Origin: Bacteroidota bacterium
GTDB taxonomy: Bacteria > Bacteroidota > Bacteroidia > Chitinophagales > Chitinophagaceae
Length of the DNA stretch: 64,000 nucleotides
Assembly (NCBI GenBank): GCA_016868775.1
Contig: VGFT01000007.1
Location: 59,554 to 123,553, forward strand
Direction of reading: 5' to 3'
The notes below the pieces were generated by a model. It saw only the letters and a program-made list of their open reading frames with translations, had not been told where the DNA came from and made no database searches. Below, piece by piece: positions 9,601-18,004 of this stretch. How positions within the stretch are numbered: position 1 is the stretch's first letter; every line of letters begins with the position of its first letter. Both the position numbers and the translations under genes were made by a program.

Positions 9601-9748
9601 TCAAAACCTGCTGACCTTCACGAACTATACATACTGGGATCCTGAGGTTAATGCCGACAGCTTCGATTCGAACATTGCAAAAGGTAATGACTTCTACACT
9701 CCGCCACAGCCCCGCACGTTCCTGTTTGGCGTAAACATTAACTTCTAA
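6674..9748 (+). CDS. SusC/RagA-family TonB-linked outer-membrane transporter
   Basis: A 1024-aa protein starting at the ATG just before a clear signal peptide (KSKILLFLCFSML, cut near ASWAQ). In order it has a carboxypeptidase-regulatory-like domain (VTGKVSDEAGNPLAGA), a TonB box region (SEVVVTGFG), a plug with the SusC hallmark LYVLDGIPI, and a long beta-barrel ending in a terminal Phe (FGVNINF). It imports oligomers through the outer membrane with the SusD lipoprotein encoded 19 nt downstream. An earlier ATG at 6644 would put a poor leader before the signal peptide. No glycoside hydrolase or peptidase lies nearby, so the substrate cannot be named. Confidence 0.95.
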   Translation: MKSKILLFLCFSMLSFASWAQNVTVTGKVSDEAGNPLAGASVQVKKTRTGTTTDAQGNFSLSAAQGAALVISAVGYEPKEVNASSTAITISLVPDTRALSEVVVTGFGGAQIKKDLTGNIARVKGKDIEFMPTASVDAALQGRAAGVFVNSQSGKLGQAVTVRVRGNSSISANSQPLYVLDGIPITSNDQSTYGGDMNPLTDLNPNDIESIEVLKDASAGAIYGSRAANGVVLITTKRGKAGKTSVSFNFQTGYSEATKRLEMLNSEQYAELILEGAAYRDNLAGIPTNDPNSWTSYVKNDVLDYYSYGQWSLDPKKTYDWQDAVFQKGPYRQADLQIRGGSANTKFFSSFQHLEQTGTIVGNDLVRTTGRLNLDQKANDWLDLGVSLSLSRTYNRRLPDDNAFSNPLQAIALMPMTPFIDPTTGLDAGTPPGDVNVPLYYNPLLTVKYGRFTQDVYRTFGNTYFKAKLMPGLTFQTEFGLDYLSQNEEGYFGSQTVRNQTRAARGVGSNSGTFITNYNTNSYFSYNKLAGAHNLNATLGMQYQQSQAKYNFTEGTDFPSNSYTKIASAATKSAGSSSQTDFRFLSYFLRANYVFKENYLFTASGRIDASSRFGKNARQGFFPALSAGWVISNESFMSKIPAISFLKLRTSYGIVGNAEIGNFPQLGLFAGDAGYAGAAGQRPTQLSNPNLQWERTAQLDAGIDFGVFNNRITGEIDYYIKKTDGLLLNVNIPSTTGFNSMVRNVGKLENRGWEIVLNSQNTTGKLKWTTSVNMAFNKGKVTDIQGQIIEGGVSSMNRVEQGYNVGVFYTVEFAGVDPANGNALFYKNTLLPNGTRDRTTTSLYSEAQRVVVGDPNPDMIFGLTNNFSYKNFDMSIFFNGVQGNQNNIYGMGRYSSASMLYEDNNTADQLRRWRKPGDVTDIPQVRLYRVNGSQASSRYIVDGSYVRLRTMSLGYTLTNKQLKKFKMEKLRLYVSGQNLLTFTNYTYWDPEVNADSFDSNIAKGNDFYTPPQPRTFLFGVNINF

Positions 9749-9767
9749 TCTTTATAATCCAAACGAA

Positions 9768-11153
9768 ATGAAACTGATAAAATCAATTGCGGTCAATAGC
9801 AGCTTGCTGCTGGCCCTGTGCAGTCTTCTGATCACTGGTTGTGAGAAGCGGCTGGATATAGCGCCTTATCAAAGCATCGCGGAGGACCGGGCCTTGAACA
9901 CCGAAGGGGATGTGCTTGTGACCCTGGTCGGCTGTTACGACGGTATTCAAAATCCGGCGAATTTGGGCGGAGAGATCATGGTCTTGAACGACCTGATCGG
10001 CAATTCCACCAACATCAACTTCACGGGTACGTTTGCCGGTTTGAATGATGCGTATAACGGACTGATGGTTGCAAACAACAGTTTTGCCGCCAGTACCTGG
10101 TCTACTTCCTACAACGTCATCAATCGTTGCAATAACGTGGTGAGTGCCGTGGATAAGGTAACTTCTTCAACTGCCAAGAAGAACTCGGTAGAAGGAGAGG
10201 CCTTATTCATTCGTGCCACCCTTTACTTCGAATTGGTTCGCCTGTATGGAAAAGCCATCGGTGATGGCGATGCGAGCACCAACCCCGGGGTTCCGCTGGT
10301 ATTGCAACCCACACGCGGGGTAACCGACGCTGACTATAAAGCCAGAAGTTCGGTTCGTCAGGTATACGATCAAGTCGTTGCCGATCTTACCCGTGCGGAG
10401 ACCTTGTTACCCAATTCCAATGGCTTCTATGCAAACAAATGGGCCGCTGCTGCCATGCTTTCCCGAGTTCATTTAATGCAAAAGAATTACCCTGCCGCGC
10501 GCGATGCCGCCAACCGCGTCATCACCAGCAGCGGGCGTAGTTTGAATTCCGATTTTACCCGTCTTTGGTTCACCATGATCAACAACGGAGGTGCCATGCC
10601 GTCGGAATATCTGTTTGGTGTTAAAGTGACCACGCAGGACGGAGCCAATGCCATGAACACTTATTTCGGAAGAACCATCTCCGGTATGCCGGGAACCGCC
10701 GGAAGAAGTGATTGCAAAATTCGTCCGGCCCACATTGCGTTGTATGAGCCAGGTGATCGTCGTAATTACTTTGTTCTTTCAGGTGGTAGCTACTACACCC
10801 AAAAGCATCTGGATCGCTTTGGTGATGTGCCGGTAATCCGCCTGGCTGAAATGTTCCTGACCCGGGCGGAGTGTAACTTTCGGGAGAACACTTCCGTTGG
10901 CGCCACACCCCTCGAGGATGTTAACCGGATCCGTGCACGTGCAACCTTGGCACCCCTCGCTTCCGTTGATTTGAATGCCATCACACGGGAGCGCTATCTG
11001 GAGCTTGCCTTCGAAGGACATAACCTGCATGAAGCAAAAAGACTTCAGTTGCCTGTAGGGTCCTTAGCCTGGAACTCTCCCAAGCTGATCATGCCCATCC
11101 CCCAACGGGAAATGGACGTGAACAAGCAATTGGTTCAGAACGCAGGATATTGA
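9768..11153 (+). CDS. SusD/RagB-family surface lipoprotein
   Basis: A 461-aa protein with a lipobox (LLITGC, C25) followed by EKRLDIAP, as is usual for this family. The central TPR-like helical part has typical motifs such as AEALFIRA-like EGEALFIRATLYFELVR, NKWAAAAMLSRVHL and the C-terminal LAEMFLTRAE and RYLELAFEGH signatures. It forms the lid of the SusC transporter and binds the substrate at the cell surface. It follows the SusC gene by 19 nt and ends before a strong terminator. It is shorter than many SusD proteins (500-600 aa) but looks complete. Confidence 0.95.
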   Translation: MKLIKSIAVNSSLLLALCSLLITGCEKRLDIAPYQSIAEDRALNTEGDVLVTLVGCYDGIQNPANLGGEIMVLNDLIGNSTNINFTGTFAGLNDAYNGLMVANNSFAASTWSTSYNVINRCNNVVSAVDKVTSSTAKKNSVEGEALFIRATLYFELVRLYGKAIGDGDASTNPGVPLVLQPTRGVTDADYKARSSVRQVYDQVVADLTRAETLLPNSNGFYANKWAAAAMLSRVHLMQKNYPAARDAANRVITSSGRSLNSDFTRLWFTMINNGGAMPSEYLFGVKVTTQDGANAMNTYFGRTISGMPGTAGRSDCKIRPAHIALYEPGDRRNYFVLSGGSYYTQKHLDRFGDVPVIRLAEMFLTRAECNFRENTSVGATPLEDVNRIRARATLAPLASVDLNAITRERYLELAFEGHNLHEAKRLQLPVGSLAWNSPKLIMPIPQREMDVNKQLVQNAGY

Positions 11154-11172
11154 TCTAAATAAACGAACATGT

Positions 11173-11203
11173 AAAAAGGGACCTGATTTCAGGTCCCTTT
11201 TTT
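11173..11203. terminator. bidirectional intrinsic terminator after susD-like gene
   Basis: A stem of about 14 bp (AAAAAGGGACCTGA paired with TCAGGTCCCTTTTT) with a 2-nt loop. A-runs and T-runs on both sides allow termination on either strand. Confidence 0.9.
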
Positions 11204-11226
11204 GTCCTCTGGCTAGTGGCCAGGAA

Positions 11227-11310
11227 TTATGCTTTCTTGTATTTCTGAATCACGGTTACTTTATGCTTAGTTTCAGGGTCTAGTTTCCTATATAAATATT
11301 TGTTCTTCAT
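11227..11310 (-). CDS. candidate 27-aa basic microprotein
   Basis: A short open frame on the minus strand, from an ATG at 11310 to a TAA at 11227. It reads MKNKYLYRKLDPETKHKV and then a lysine-rich end. The composition is strongly basic and looks protein-like, and the stop is 24 nt before a terminator that works in this direction too. No clear -7 box was found upstream, and I do not recognise a family. It could be chance. It is listed because it fills an otherwise empty 225-bp gap in the right orientation relative to the terminator. Confidence 0.3.
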   Translation of the reverse strand: MKNKYLYRKLDPETKHKVTVIQKYKKA

Positions 11311-11378
11311 TGGGTTACAATTATTTTACGGTAGATATTTCACATTTATATAAATTAAGGTTGCTTTATCGGTCAATC

Positions 11379-14300
11379 ATGAAAGAATCCACACCTTTTT
11401 TTGTTTGGATCAGTGTCTTTTGTTTTTTATTTCTGTTGCCAGCAAATTTTCTCCATGCGCAAAGCTCATCGGAGGAGCCTAAGCCTCAGGTGAAAAATGG
11501 CAAATGGGGATATGTAGATCGTAAAGGACGTTTTGTAATTGATCCTACCTATGATTGGTCGGGAGATTTTGAGGATGGCCGTGCAATGGTGAGCGTGGAT
11601 AGTCAGCTGGTGCTCATTAACTCAAAGGGTACTATTCTCGATCGTACAGGTTGGTCGCTCAAAGAGTTTTTGTCCATTCAAGAGCTAAGAAAATCTGATT
11701 GGGCCAATGTACAGCGAACCGCATCAACGCCTGCTCCTCCCGCGGGGAGTTCAATTGTAAGCAGCACCTTTCCTTGCCCTCCCAATATTGACTGGGAATT
11801 GAACAATTATACGAACTGGAATTTTTTTCAAGGGAGCTCGGCTACTTCCAACTCTACCTATCTTTTGAATTTACAACCGACTACGCCTTTAAATGATCGA
11901 CATACACTCTTCACGCCTGCTGCTGCTGATACAGATCCGTGGGGGGGATTTTCCAAGAAACCACCCAATGGCGGTCAGCGTACTTTTCGTTTGGGCAATG
12001 ATTATTGGAACTATCAGGCAGAGGCGGCCTCATATAAGATAACCATTCCCCCTACTGCCAATCCCGATTATTCCCTCACATTTCAATATGCAGTGGTACT
12101 TCAAAATCCCATTTCAAATCCACACGATAACCATGAACAACCTGCTTTGCGGGTAAGGATGTATTATTTGAATAGCCTGACCGATACAGTTTTTATTCCC
12201 TGCGGATCATTCGAGTTTGTGGCTTCATTGGTTGGCGTGTTGCCAGGTTTTTATGTATCGAATCAATCGCCCTCCTCTGCACCGGTCTGGTGTAAACCTT
12301 GGTCGTCCGTATATGTTAATTTAAGTAAATACCAGGGGAAAGAGGTCTATTTAGAATTTTTAACAGCCGACTGCGCCCTGGGAGCTCATTTTGGATATGC
12401 CTATATAGATGTTTCGGAATGCGGGGTGGGGGTACAGGCACTAAATCGCTGTACCAGCCCATCCTCCGTGTTATTGCAAGGGCCTCCTGGGTTTCAATCT
12501 TACACCTGGTACGCCAACAACAACTATGGCAGTCCGATCGGTACGGGGCAAACTTTTACTGCACAGAATGCGGGCCCGGTTGGTTCAACTTACCAGGTGA
12601 TCGTACAGCCATATAACAACATCAACTGCTCAAGTTGTAATTGTTCAGATACATTCAATGTGGCGGTGCCACCTCGGGTCTTTCCCCCTTCAGATGCGGG
12701 GCCAGACCGATCCTTTTGCATCAATTCATCCGCCGGTATTGGGAGTCCGCCAACGGCCGGCTTGACCTACAGTTGGACCCCTGCGACTGGCCTTTCCTCC
12801 TCGACCGTATCCAACCCAACGGCGAACCCCACGACGACCACCCAGTATGTACTCACCACTACCATACCGGCTTCCAATTGTTCCGCTAACGACACCGTTG
12901 TTGTAACGGTTCATCCCAAACCGGTGGTTCAGTTCACTATAAATAATGTTATGCAGTGTAGAGAAACCAACCAATTTGTTTTTACCAATCAGTCTGCCGG
13001 TACGGGGCTAACGTATCGTTGGCGCTTTGGCGATGGCAATGAAAGTACCAATGCCAATCCTACCTATGTTTACCAATCCGCCAGCACCTTTGAGGTTACC
13101 TTGATCGTGACCAATTCTTTTGGTTGCGTCGATAGCCTGAAGCGAACGGTTACAGTCTATCCCAAACCACAGGCACAATTCAGCATTGGACCTAATGCTT
13201 CTCAATGCTTGCGGGGAAACAACTTTCAATTTAGCGTGACCAATCCGGTTGGCGGAAATCAGTATAGTTGGGATATGGGTACCGGTTTGGCGACGGGTCA
13301 GACAGGTACCAGTGCTCAATTTTCTTATCTGCAGCCAGGAAGTTATACGGTTTATCTAGCAGTTCTCACTCCGCAGGGGTGTAAGGATACTTTGCGCTTG
13401 CCCGTTCAAGTAAATCCTATGCCGGCTGCTTCCTTTACCATCAACAATCCCACACAATGCTTTGCCAACAACTCCTTCACATTTACCAACACATCTCAAT
13501 CGGTGCCAGGCGGAATTGGATCGGCCTGGAATTTTGGCGTGGCAGGTGGTCAATCCTCCCAAACCAGTCCTACCTATTCTTATGCTACTCCCGGTAACTA
13601 CAACGTACAGCTGATCGTAACCAGTCCGTTTCAATGCGCAGATACCACGAGTCGTCCGGTGACTATACACCCAACGCCTCAGGTGAATCTCTTTATTCCT
13701 CAGCAGGCACAATGTTTGATGGGCAACGCTTTTACATTTACCAATCAAACTACCATCCTTGGTAATACTCCGCTTACCTATTTGTGGGATTTTGGCAACC
13801 TTACGGGATCCATTGTAACCTCTCCCACCTATTCCTATCCAAGTCCCGGTACCTATACAATTACCTTGGTGGCTACGTCTAACCAAAATTGTACTGCTAC
13901 GGCAACGAACCAAGTTACGGTTCATGCGCAGCCAGCCGTGCAGATCAATCAGCGCCCTGTTGTCTCTATTTGTAGTGGGGAGACCGTCCAGCTTACCAGT
14001 ACGGCAACGGCAGGTAGCGGTATCATAACACAATATCAATGGAGTTTAGCTGGTCAACCCATTTCCGGGGCCAATAACAATGCATATACTGCTTCTGTCG
14101 CAGGTCAGTATCATTTGCTGGTTACGAATTCGAACGGGTGTAGTCGGACCGATTCAGTCAACGTCATTGTTAATCCACTACCTGTGGGTAGTTTGGCGAT
14201 ACCCGCCCAGAATTACATCTGTGATGGGCAGTCGGTTACCCTTTCGGCATCCGGTGGGGTTAGTTACAACTGGTATCTGAACAACAATTTGGTACCCGGT

Positions 14301-15182
14301 GTCAATGGGCCAACTTTTATTGCCACCCAACCCGGTTCCTATAGCGTAGAGGTCGTGAATTCCTTTGGTTGTAAATCTCGCGTGCCTGTTCCAGTCGTGT
14401 TGATCTTATACCGGGCACCGATCGCTGATTTCAGCTTTACGGAATCTTGTGTGAATACGCCCATCCTGTTTACAAACAATTCGCAGGTCAATGCAACCGG
14501 ACCGGTTTCCTATAACTGGTCGTTCGGTGATAACACCACCTCATCGGCCTACTCACCCGTTCATGCCTATCCAACTCCACGGAGTTATGCGGTTACTCTG
14601 ACGGTACAGTCAACCGCCTGTACGAACCTTCGGGATGTAAAGAATGCCACGATCGATATCGTTGTACCGGCTCCAAACGTTCGATATCCCACATTGAACT
14701 CGGTCATCAATACGCCGCTTCAGTTGCAGGCACGGCCAATTGGAATTGCCTATCGGTGGTCACCCCCTCGGGGATTATCGTCCACCCAAATCAGCAACCC
14801 CGTTTATAATTACGATCAGCAGCAGGAGTATTTGGTCCGGATTCAAAACCAAAACGGTTGCATCAATGTGGATACCGTCCTGGTTCGGGTTTTTGCCCAG
14901 GGGGATATATTCGTGCCCAATGCCTTTACGCCCAATGGAGACGGACTAAACGACCGGATGTATCCCATTTTGGTAGGGATGATGCGACTGAATTATTTCC
15001 GTGTTTTTAATCGATGGGGGCAACTTGTTTTTCAGACGAACAGCTCTGATCCAGCCAATGGCTGGGATGGTCGTGTGCGAAGTAAAGAACAGGGAATTGA
15101 CACCTATACATGGACGGCTGAGGCGGTTGATCCATTTGGTATGGTAATTAGGCGAAATGGAAACTTTGTATTGATCCGATGA
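11379..15182 (+). CDS. PKD-repeat surface protein with T9SS type B C-terminal domain
   Basis: A 1267-aa exported protein. It has a signal peptide (cut near LHAQSSS) and a WG-type repeat (NGKWGYVDRKGRFVIDPTY) near residues 30-75. A beta-rich region and Ig-like segments with Cys pairs follow. Four tandem PKD domains lie at about 514-847 (WRFGDGNES, WDFGNL and similar), with a fifth near 1012-1087. The C-terminal domain, about 1172-1267, is the gliding-motility type (FVPNAFTPNGDGLND ... FNRWGQLVF). Type B domains direct secretion by T9SS and need a PorP/SprF partner, which is encoded next with an ATGA overlap. Likely role: large surface adhesin or gliding-type filament. Confidence 0.92.
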   Translation: MKESTPFFVWISVFCFLFLLPANFLHAQSSSEEPKPQVKNGKWGYVDRKGRFVIDPTYDWSGDFEDGRAMVSVDSQLVLINSKGTILDRTGWSLKEFLSIQELRKSDWANVQRTASTPAPPAGSSIVSSTFPCPPNIDWELNNYTNWNFFQGSSATSNSTYLLNLQPTTPLNDRHTLFTPAAADTDPWGGFSKKPPNGGQRTFRLGNDYWNYQAEAASYKITIPPTANPDYSLTFQYAVVLQNPISNPHDNHEQPALRVRMYYLNSLTDTVFIPCGSFEFVASLVGVLPGFYVSNQSPSSAPVWCKPWSSVYVNLSKYQGKEVYLEFLTADCALGAHFGYAYIDVSECGVGVQALNRCTSPSSVLLQGPPGFQSYTWYANNNYGSPIGTGQTFTAQNAGPVGSTYQVIVQPYNNINCSSCNCSDTFNVAVPPRVFPPSDAGPDRSFCINSSAGIGSPPTAGLTYSWTPATGLSSSTVSNPTANPTTTTQYVLTTTIPASNCSANDTVVVTVHPKPVVQFTINNVMQCRETNQFVFTNQSAGTGLTYRWRFGDGNESTNANPTYVYQSASTFEVTLIVTNSFGCVDSLKRTVTVYPKPQAQFSIGPNASQCLRGNNFQFSVTNPVGGNQYSWDMGTGLATGQTGTSAQFSYLQPGSYTVYLAVLTPQGCKDTLRLPVQVNPMPAASFTINNPTQCFANNSFTFTNTSQSVPGGIGSAWNFGVAGGQSSQTSPTYSYATPGNYNVQLIVTSPFQCADTTSRPVTIHPTPQVNLFIPQQAQCLMGNAFTFTNQTTILGNTPLTYLWDFGNLTGSIVTSPTYSYPSPGTYTITLVATSNQNCTATATNQVTVHAQPAVQINQRPVVSICSGETVQLTSTATAGSGIITQYQWSLAGQPISGANNNAYTASVAGQYHLLVTNSNGCSRTDSVNVIVNPLPVGSLAIPAQNYICDGQSVTLSASGGVSYNWYLNNNLVPGVNGPTFIATQPGSYSVEVVNSFGCKSRVPVPVVLILYRAPIADFSFTESCVNTPILFTNNSQVNATGPVSYNWSFGDNTTSSAYSPVHAYPTPRSYAVTLTVQSTACTNLRDVKNATIDIVVPAPNVRYPTLNSVINTPLQLQARPIGIAYRWSPPRGLSSTQISNPVYNYDQQQEYLVRIQNQNGCINVDTVLVRVFAQGDIFVPNAFTPNGDGLNDRMYPILVGMMRLNYFRVFNRWGQLVFQTNSSDPANGWDGRVRSKEQGIDTYTWTAEAVDPFGMVIRRNGNFVLIR

Positions 15183-16237
15183 AATTGCTGAGTATACATA
15201 TCGCAATCTTTTTTAGTTCCCTGCTGATGTTTCCTGTTTCACTGAGGGGGCAGGATCCATCCTTCTCGCAATTTTTTGCTGTGCCTGCCACCTTGAATCC
15301 TGCTACAACTGGTGCCTATGATGAAGATTTACGCGTCTTGGCAAATCTTCGGCAGCAATGGCTGGATCCCGCAGCTCCATATTACACCGGGAGTATAACC
15401 TTTGATGCAAAGCTATTCCGAACACGCACGAGTAATCCGGATTATAAAAACGATAATATTTTGGCGCTTCGTGTCGGGTTTTTACATGACAATACATTCA
15501 ATGGCATATTAAAAGGAAGCTATGCGCACGCGCAAGTTGCCTATCACCAGGTCTTGGATGAAGATGGTGAGAATCGGATCGGAGCTGGATTCGGAGCTTC
15601 CTTTGGGCGTCAATTTCTTGATCAATCCCGACTCCTTTTTGCTTCTCAATTTACCAGCGGCGGTTTCAATGGAGCTATCTCCTCGGGTGAAACCTTACTA
15701 AGCTCAATGAAGAATAGCTTATCGCTATCCACCGGTCTCCATTATACTTTTTCGAACGATGATCAAAACTCTACAGTTGAGTTTGGTGTAGCCGCTTTTC
15801 ATTTGAATCAGCCACGACAATCCTTTCTGAAAGACTCCCAGCAAGTGATCCCCCGGAGGTTGACTAGTCATTTATCCTTCGATTTCGTATCCGGTTCATA
15901 CAATTCAATAAATCTGTTATCGGCTTACCAGCAGCAGGCATCTAACAACACGTTGTTGGCGGGTATAGGATATAATAAAAACTTGACTGCAAGCGCGGAT
16001 CGTTTTCAAGCCACGTATCTCTCTGTGGGTGCCCTGTATCGGCTACAGGATGCAATAATCCCATACATTTCTATTTATACTCGGGGTATGCGGATCGGAT
16101 TGTCTTATGACGCAACGATTTCAAAATTACTTCTAACGCCCGGGAAGCCAAAGACCTTTGAGCTCTCCTTCCGATGGCAAATGGAACGTGATGAATTGAA
16201 CTCTAAGTGTCCACGTGTGTTCAGTAGTATGCGATGA
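15179..16237 (+). CDS. PorP/SprF family T9SS-associated outer-membrane protein
   Basis: A 352-aa protein with a signal peptide and the family opening QDPSFSQFFAVPATLNPATTG, here split as QDPSFSQFF and NPATTGAYD. A 14-16-stranded beta-barrel ending in FELSFRWQ is likely. PorP/SprF proteins anchor or help export particular type B cargo. Its start overlaps the stop of the PKD cargo gene by 4 nt, so the two are translated together and form a cargo/partner pair. The C-terminal tail after the last strand (MERDELNSKCPRVFSSMR) is longer than expected for a barrel end. Confidence 0.9.
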   Translation: MKLLSIHIAIFFSSLLMFPVSLRGQDPSFSQFFAVPATLNPATTGAYDEDLRVLANLRQQWLDPAAPYYTGSITFDAKLFRTRTSNPDYKNDNILALRVGFLHDNTFNGILKGSYAHAQVAYHQVLDEDGENRIGAGFGASFGRQFLDQSRLLFASQFTSGGFNGAISSGETLLSSMKNSLSLSTGLHYTFSNDDQNSTVEFGVAAFHLNQPRQSFLKDSQQVIPRRLTSHLSFDFVSGSYNSINLLSAYQQQASNNTLLAGIGYNKNLTASADRFQATYLSVGALYRLQDAIIPYISIYTRGMRIGLSYDATISKLLLTPGKPKTFELSFRWQMERDELNSKCPRVFSSMR

Positions 16238-16259
16238 GTTGCCCGTCTTGCCGTTATCC

Positions 16260-16751
16260 TTATACCACCTGTATCCGATCCAGATATTTCTTGCGATAAT
16301 AATATTCTTTCATGGCCGCCAGTTTTTCTGCCGTAGCTTGGAAAGGTATCTCTGAAATAAAGGGGGTTACTTTCTCCAGTATTTGAGTTTGCAGGGAACC
16401 GACTTGCTCTTTGATCGCCGGTGCATCATTCTCCTCCTGGACCATCAAGGCTTCGTTGAGCTCCATTACCTCCATCAAAAAATTCGGGCCCAACTCATAT
16501 TTTTCACCTGCCTGCCAGTAACCGTTTATTTCCAACACATATCGGATGAGTTCATCCGGCTGTTGAAAGGTTCTCCAGGCTTTGTTCAGCAGAGCTGTTT
16601 TTTCCAATGCACTTTGTTGTTCTTCCGGCGAGCGGCCAATGAAAAAATCGGGGTGAAATTTACGGCTTAAGGCAAAAAAACTGGGGCGCAGCTGGTTTAT
16701 ATCCACCTGTAACTGAACGGGGATCCCAAAAAGTTCAAAATAGTTTTCCAT
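16260..16751 (-). CDS. hscB: Fe-S cluster co-chaperone HscB
   Basis: A 163-aa protein with an N-terminal J-domain (ENYFELFGIP, HPD motif at 33-35 in FHPDFF). A three-helix C-terminal domain follows that in other species binds the scaffold IscU. The length is normal (about 170 aa). HscB delivers IscU to the Hsp70 HscA for cluster transfer. Here it stands alone: no hscA, iscU or fdx gene is adjacent. Its -7 box interlocks with that of the divergent dehydrogenase gene. Confidence 0.85.
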   Translation of the reverse strand: MENYFELFGIPVQLQVDINQLRPSFFALSRKFHPDFFIGRSPEEQQSALEKTALLNKAWRTFQQPDELIRYVLEINGYWQAGEKYELGPNFLMEVMELNEALMVQEENDAPAIKEQVGSLQTQILEKVTPFISEIPFQATAEKLAAMKEYYYRKKYLDRIQVV

Positions 16752-16769
16752 ACGGCCTCCGGTTCGGGT

Positions 16770-16796
16770 TATTTTTGTGCGACGATTGCAAAACTA
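16770..16796. promoter_or_regulatory. interlocked divergent promoters (hscB / dehydrogenase)
   Basis: A plus-strand box TATTTTTG at 16770-16777 faces a minus-strand box TAGTTTTG at 16796-16789, with 11 nt between them. The genes diverge (ATG at 16802 on plus, 16751 on minus), so each transcript would run through the opposite box. Confidence 0.5.
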
Positions 16797-16801
16797 CCCA
16801 A

Positions 16802-18004
16802 ATGATCCGAATCGGACTGATCCGGGAAGGAAAAGTGCCTGCCGATAACCGCGTAGCACTCACCCCCGCCCAATGCAAATGGCTCCGCCGCCAACGGACC
16901 GACTTGGAAATCCTGGTGGAATCCTCCTCCAGCCGTTGTTTCTCGGATCGGGAATATGAATCTGCCGGTGCCGTTCTTACATCCGACCTAGCTTCCGCTG
17001 ATATCTTGCTCGGCATCAAAGAGGTTCCCATCGATCAGCTCATTCCCCAAAAAACATATCTCTTCTTCTCGCATACCAAAAAACAGCAGCCCTATAATCA
17101 ACTCCTGTTTCGGTCGATGATCGATAAACAGATCACGTTAGTCGATTATGAATGTTTGGAGCATGAGGACGGACAACGCCTGTTCGGATTTGGTTTTTTT
17201 GCCGGTGTTGTGGGAGCCCACAACGGAATGATGGCCTACGGAAACCGCACCGGTCTCTATTCGCTCGACCGCGTTTATAAGCAACGAAGCTTCCGCGACC
17301 TGATCCACACGTATTTCGGACTCAAATTGCCGAACCTGAAGATCGCGGTGACCGGCAGTGGCCGTGTCGCACACGGCATTCTGGAGATCATGAATCTCAT
17401 GGGTATTCACGAGGTGGAGCCGGATGAATATCTCTCGCGCCGTTTTTCCTATCCGGTCTACACCCAACTCAAAGGCGCCGATCTCTACCGCCATCAAATT
17501 AACAACAATTATCAGCGACTCCATTTTCATGAGTACCCTTACGAGTATGATTGTTTGTACCGTCCCTACTGTGAGCAAACAGATATTTTGATGAACGGGA
17601 TTTATTGGGACAAACAAATGCCCCGCCTTTTTGAAAAAATGGATGTACAATCGGATCGATTCATAACCCAGACCATTGCCGACATTACCGATGACGCAGA
17701 CGGATCCGTTCCCATCAATCTTGGCGATCAATCCATCGAAGACCCCATCTATGGCGTTGATCGTAGCACGCTACAGAAAACAGCTCCATACCTGCCCAAT
17801 TCCATTGATGTGATGGCAGTCGGCAATCTCCCCAACGAACTGGCCCGCGATGCAAGCCGCTATTTTGGTGAGCAACTCATCAAATACCTGCTGGAAGACC
17901 TACTGGGTAGCGGATCACCTATGATCGAACGCGCAACACTGTTAAAAAATGGGAAGCTCACCGCACCCTATGCATATCTGCGCCCGTACGCGGGCATAGA
18001 TTGA
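16802..18004 (+). CDS. saccharopine dehydrogenase-like NAD(P)-dependent enzyme (alanine dehydrogenase/PNT fold)
   Basis: A 400-aa protein opening with the AlaDH/PNT N-terminal pattern (IGLIREGKVPADNRVALTP). Residues matching the catalytic Lys and His of NAD-dependent saccharopine dehydrogenase (Lys1) are visible in GIKE and FFSHTKKQQ. A Rossmann segment near residue 190 (KIAVTGSGRVAHG) binds the cofactor. The family makes or splits saccharopine, or oxidises alanine; which applies here is unclear. An in-frame ATG 27 nt upstream lies next to the promoter box, so the start at 16802, with the conserved IRIGLI opening, is preferred. Confidence 0.7.
   Translation: MIRIGLIREGKVPADNRVALTPAQCKWLRRQRTDLEILVESSSSRCFSDREYESAGAVLTSDLASADILLGIKEVPIDQLIPQKTYLFFSHTKKQQPYNQLLFRSMIDKQITLVDYECLEHEDGQRLFGFGFFAGVVGAHNGMMAYGNRTGLYSLDRVYKQRSFRDLIHTYFGLKLPNLKIAVTGSGRVAHGILEIMNLMGIHEVEPDEYLSRRFSYPVYTQLKGADLYRHQINNNYQRLHFHEYPYEYDCLYRPYCEQTDILMNGIYWDKQMPRLFEKMDVQSDRFITQTIADITDDADGSVPINLGDQSIEDPIYGVDRSTLQKTAPYLPNSIDVMAVGNLPNELARDASRYFGEQLIKYLLEDLLGSGSPMIERATLLKNGKLTAPYAYLRPYAGID

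Noticed and set aside
13356..14039. A 227-codon frame antisense to the PKD-repeat gene.
   Set aside because: Cys/Arg-rich low-complexity translation, mirror of repeated PKD coding DNA. A shadow.
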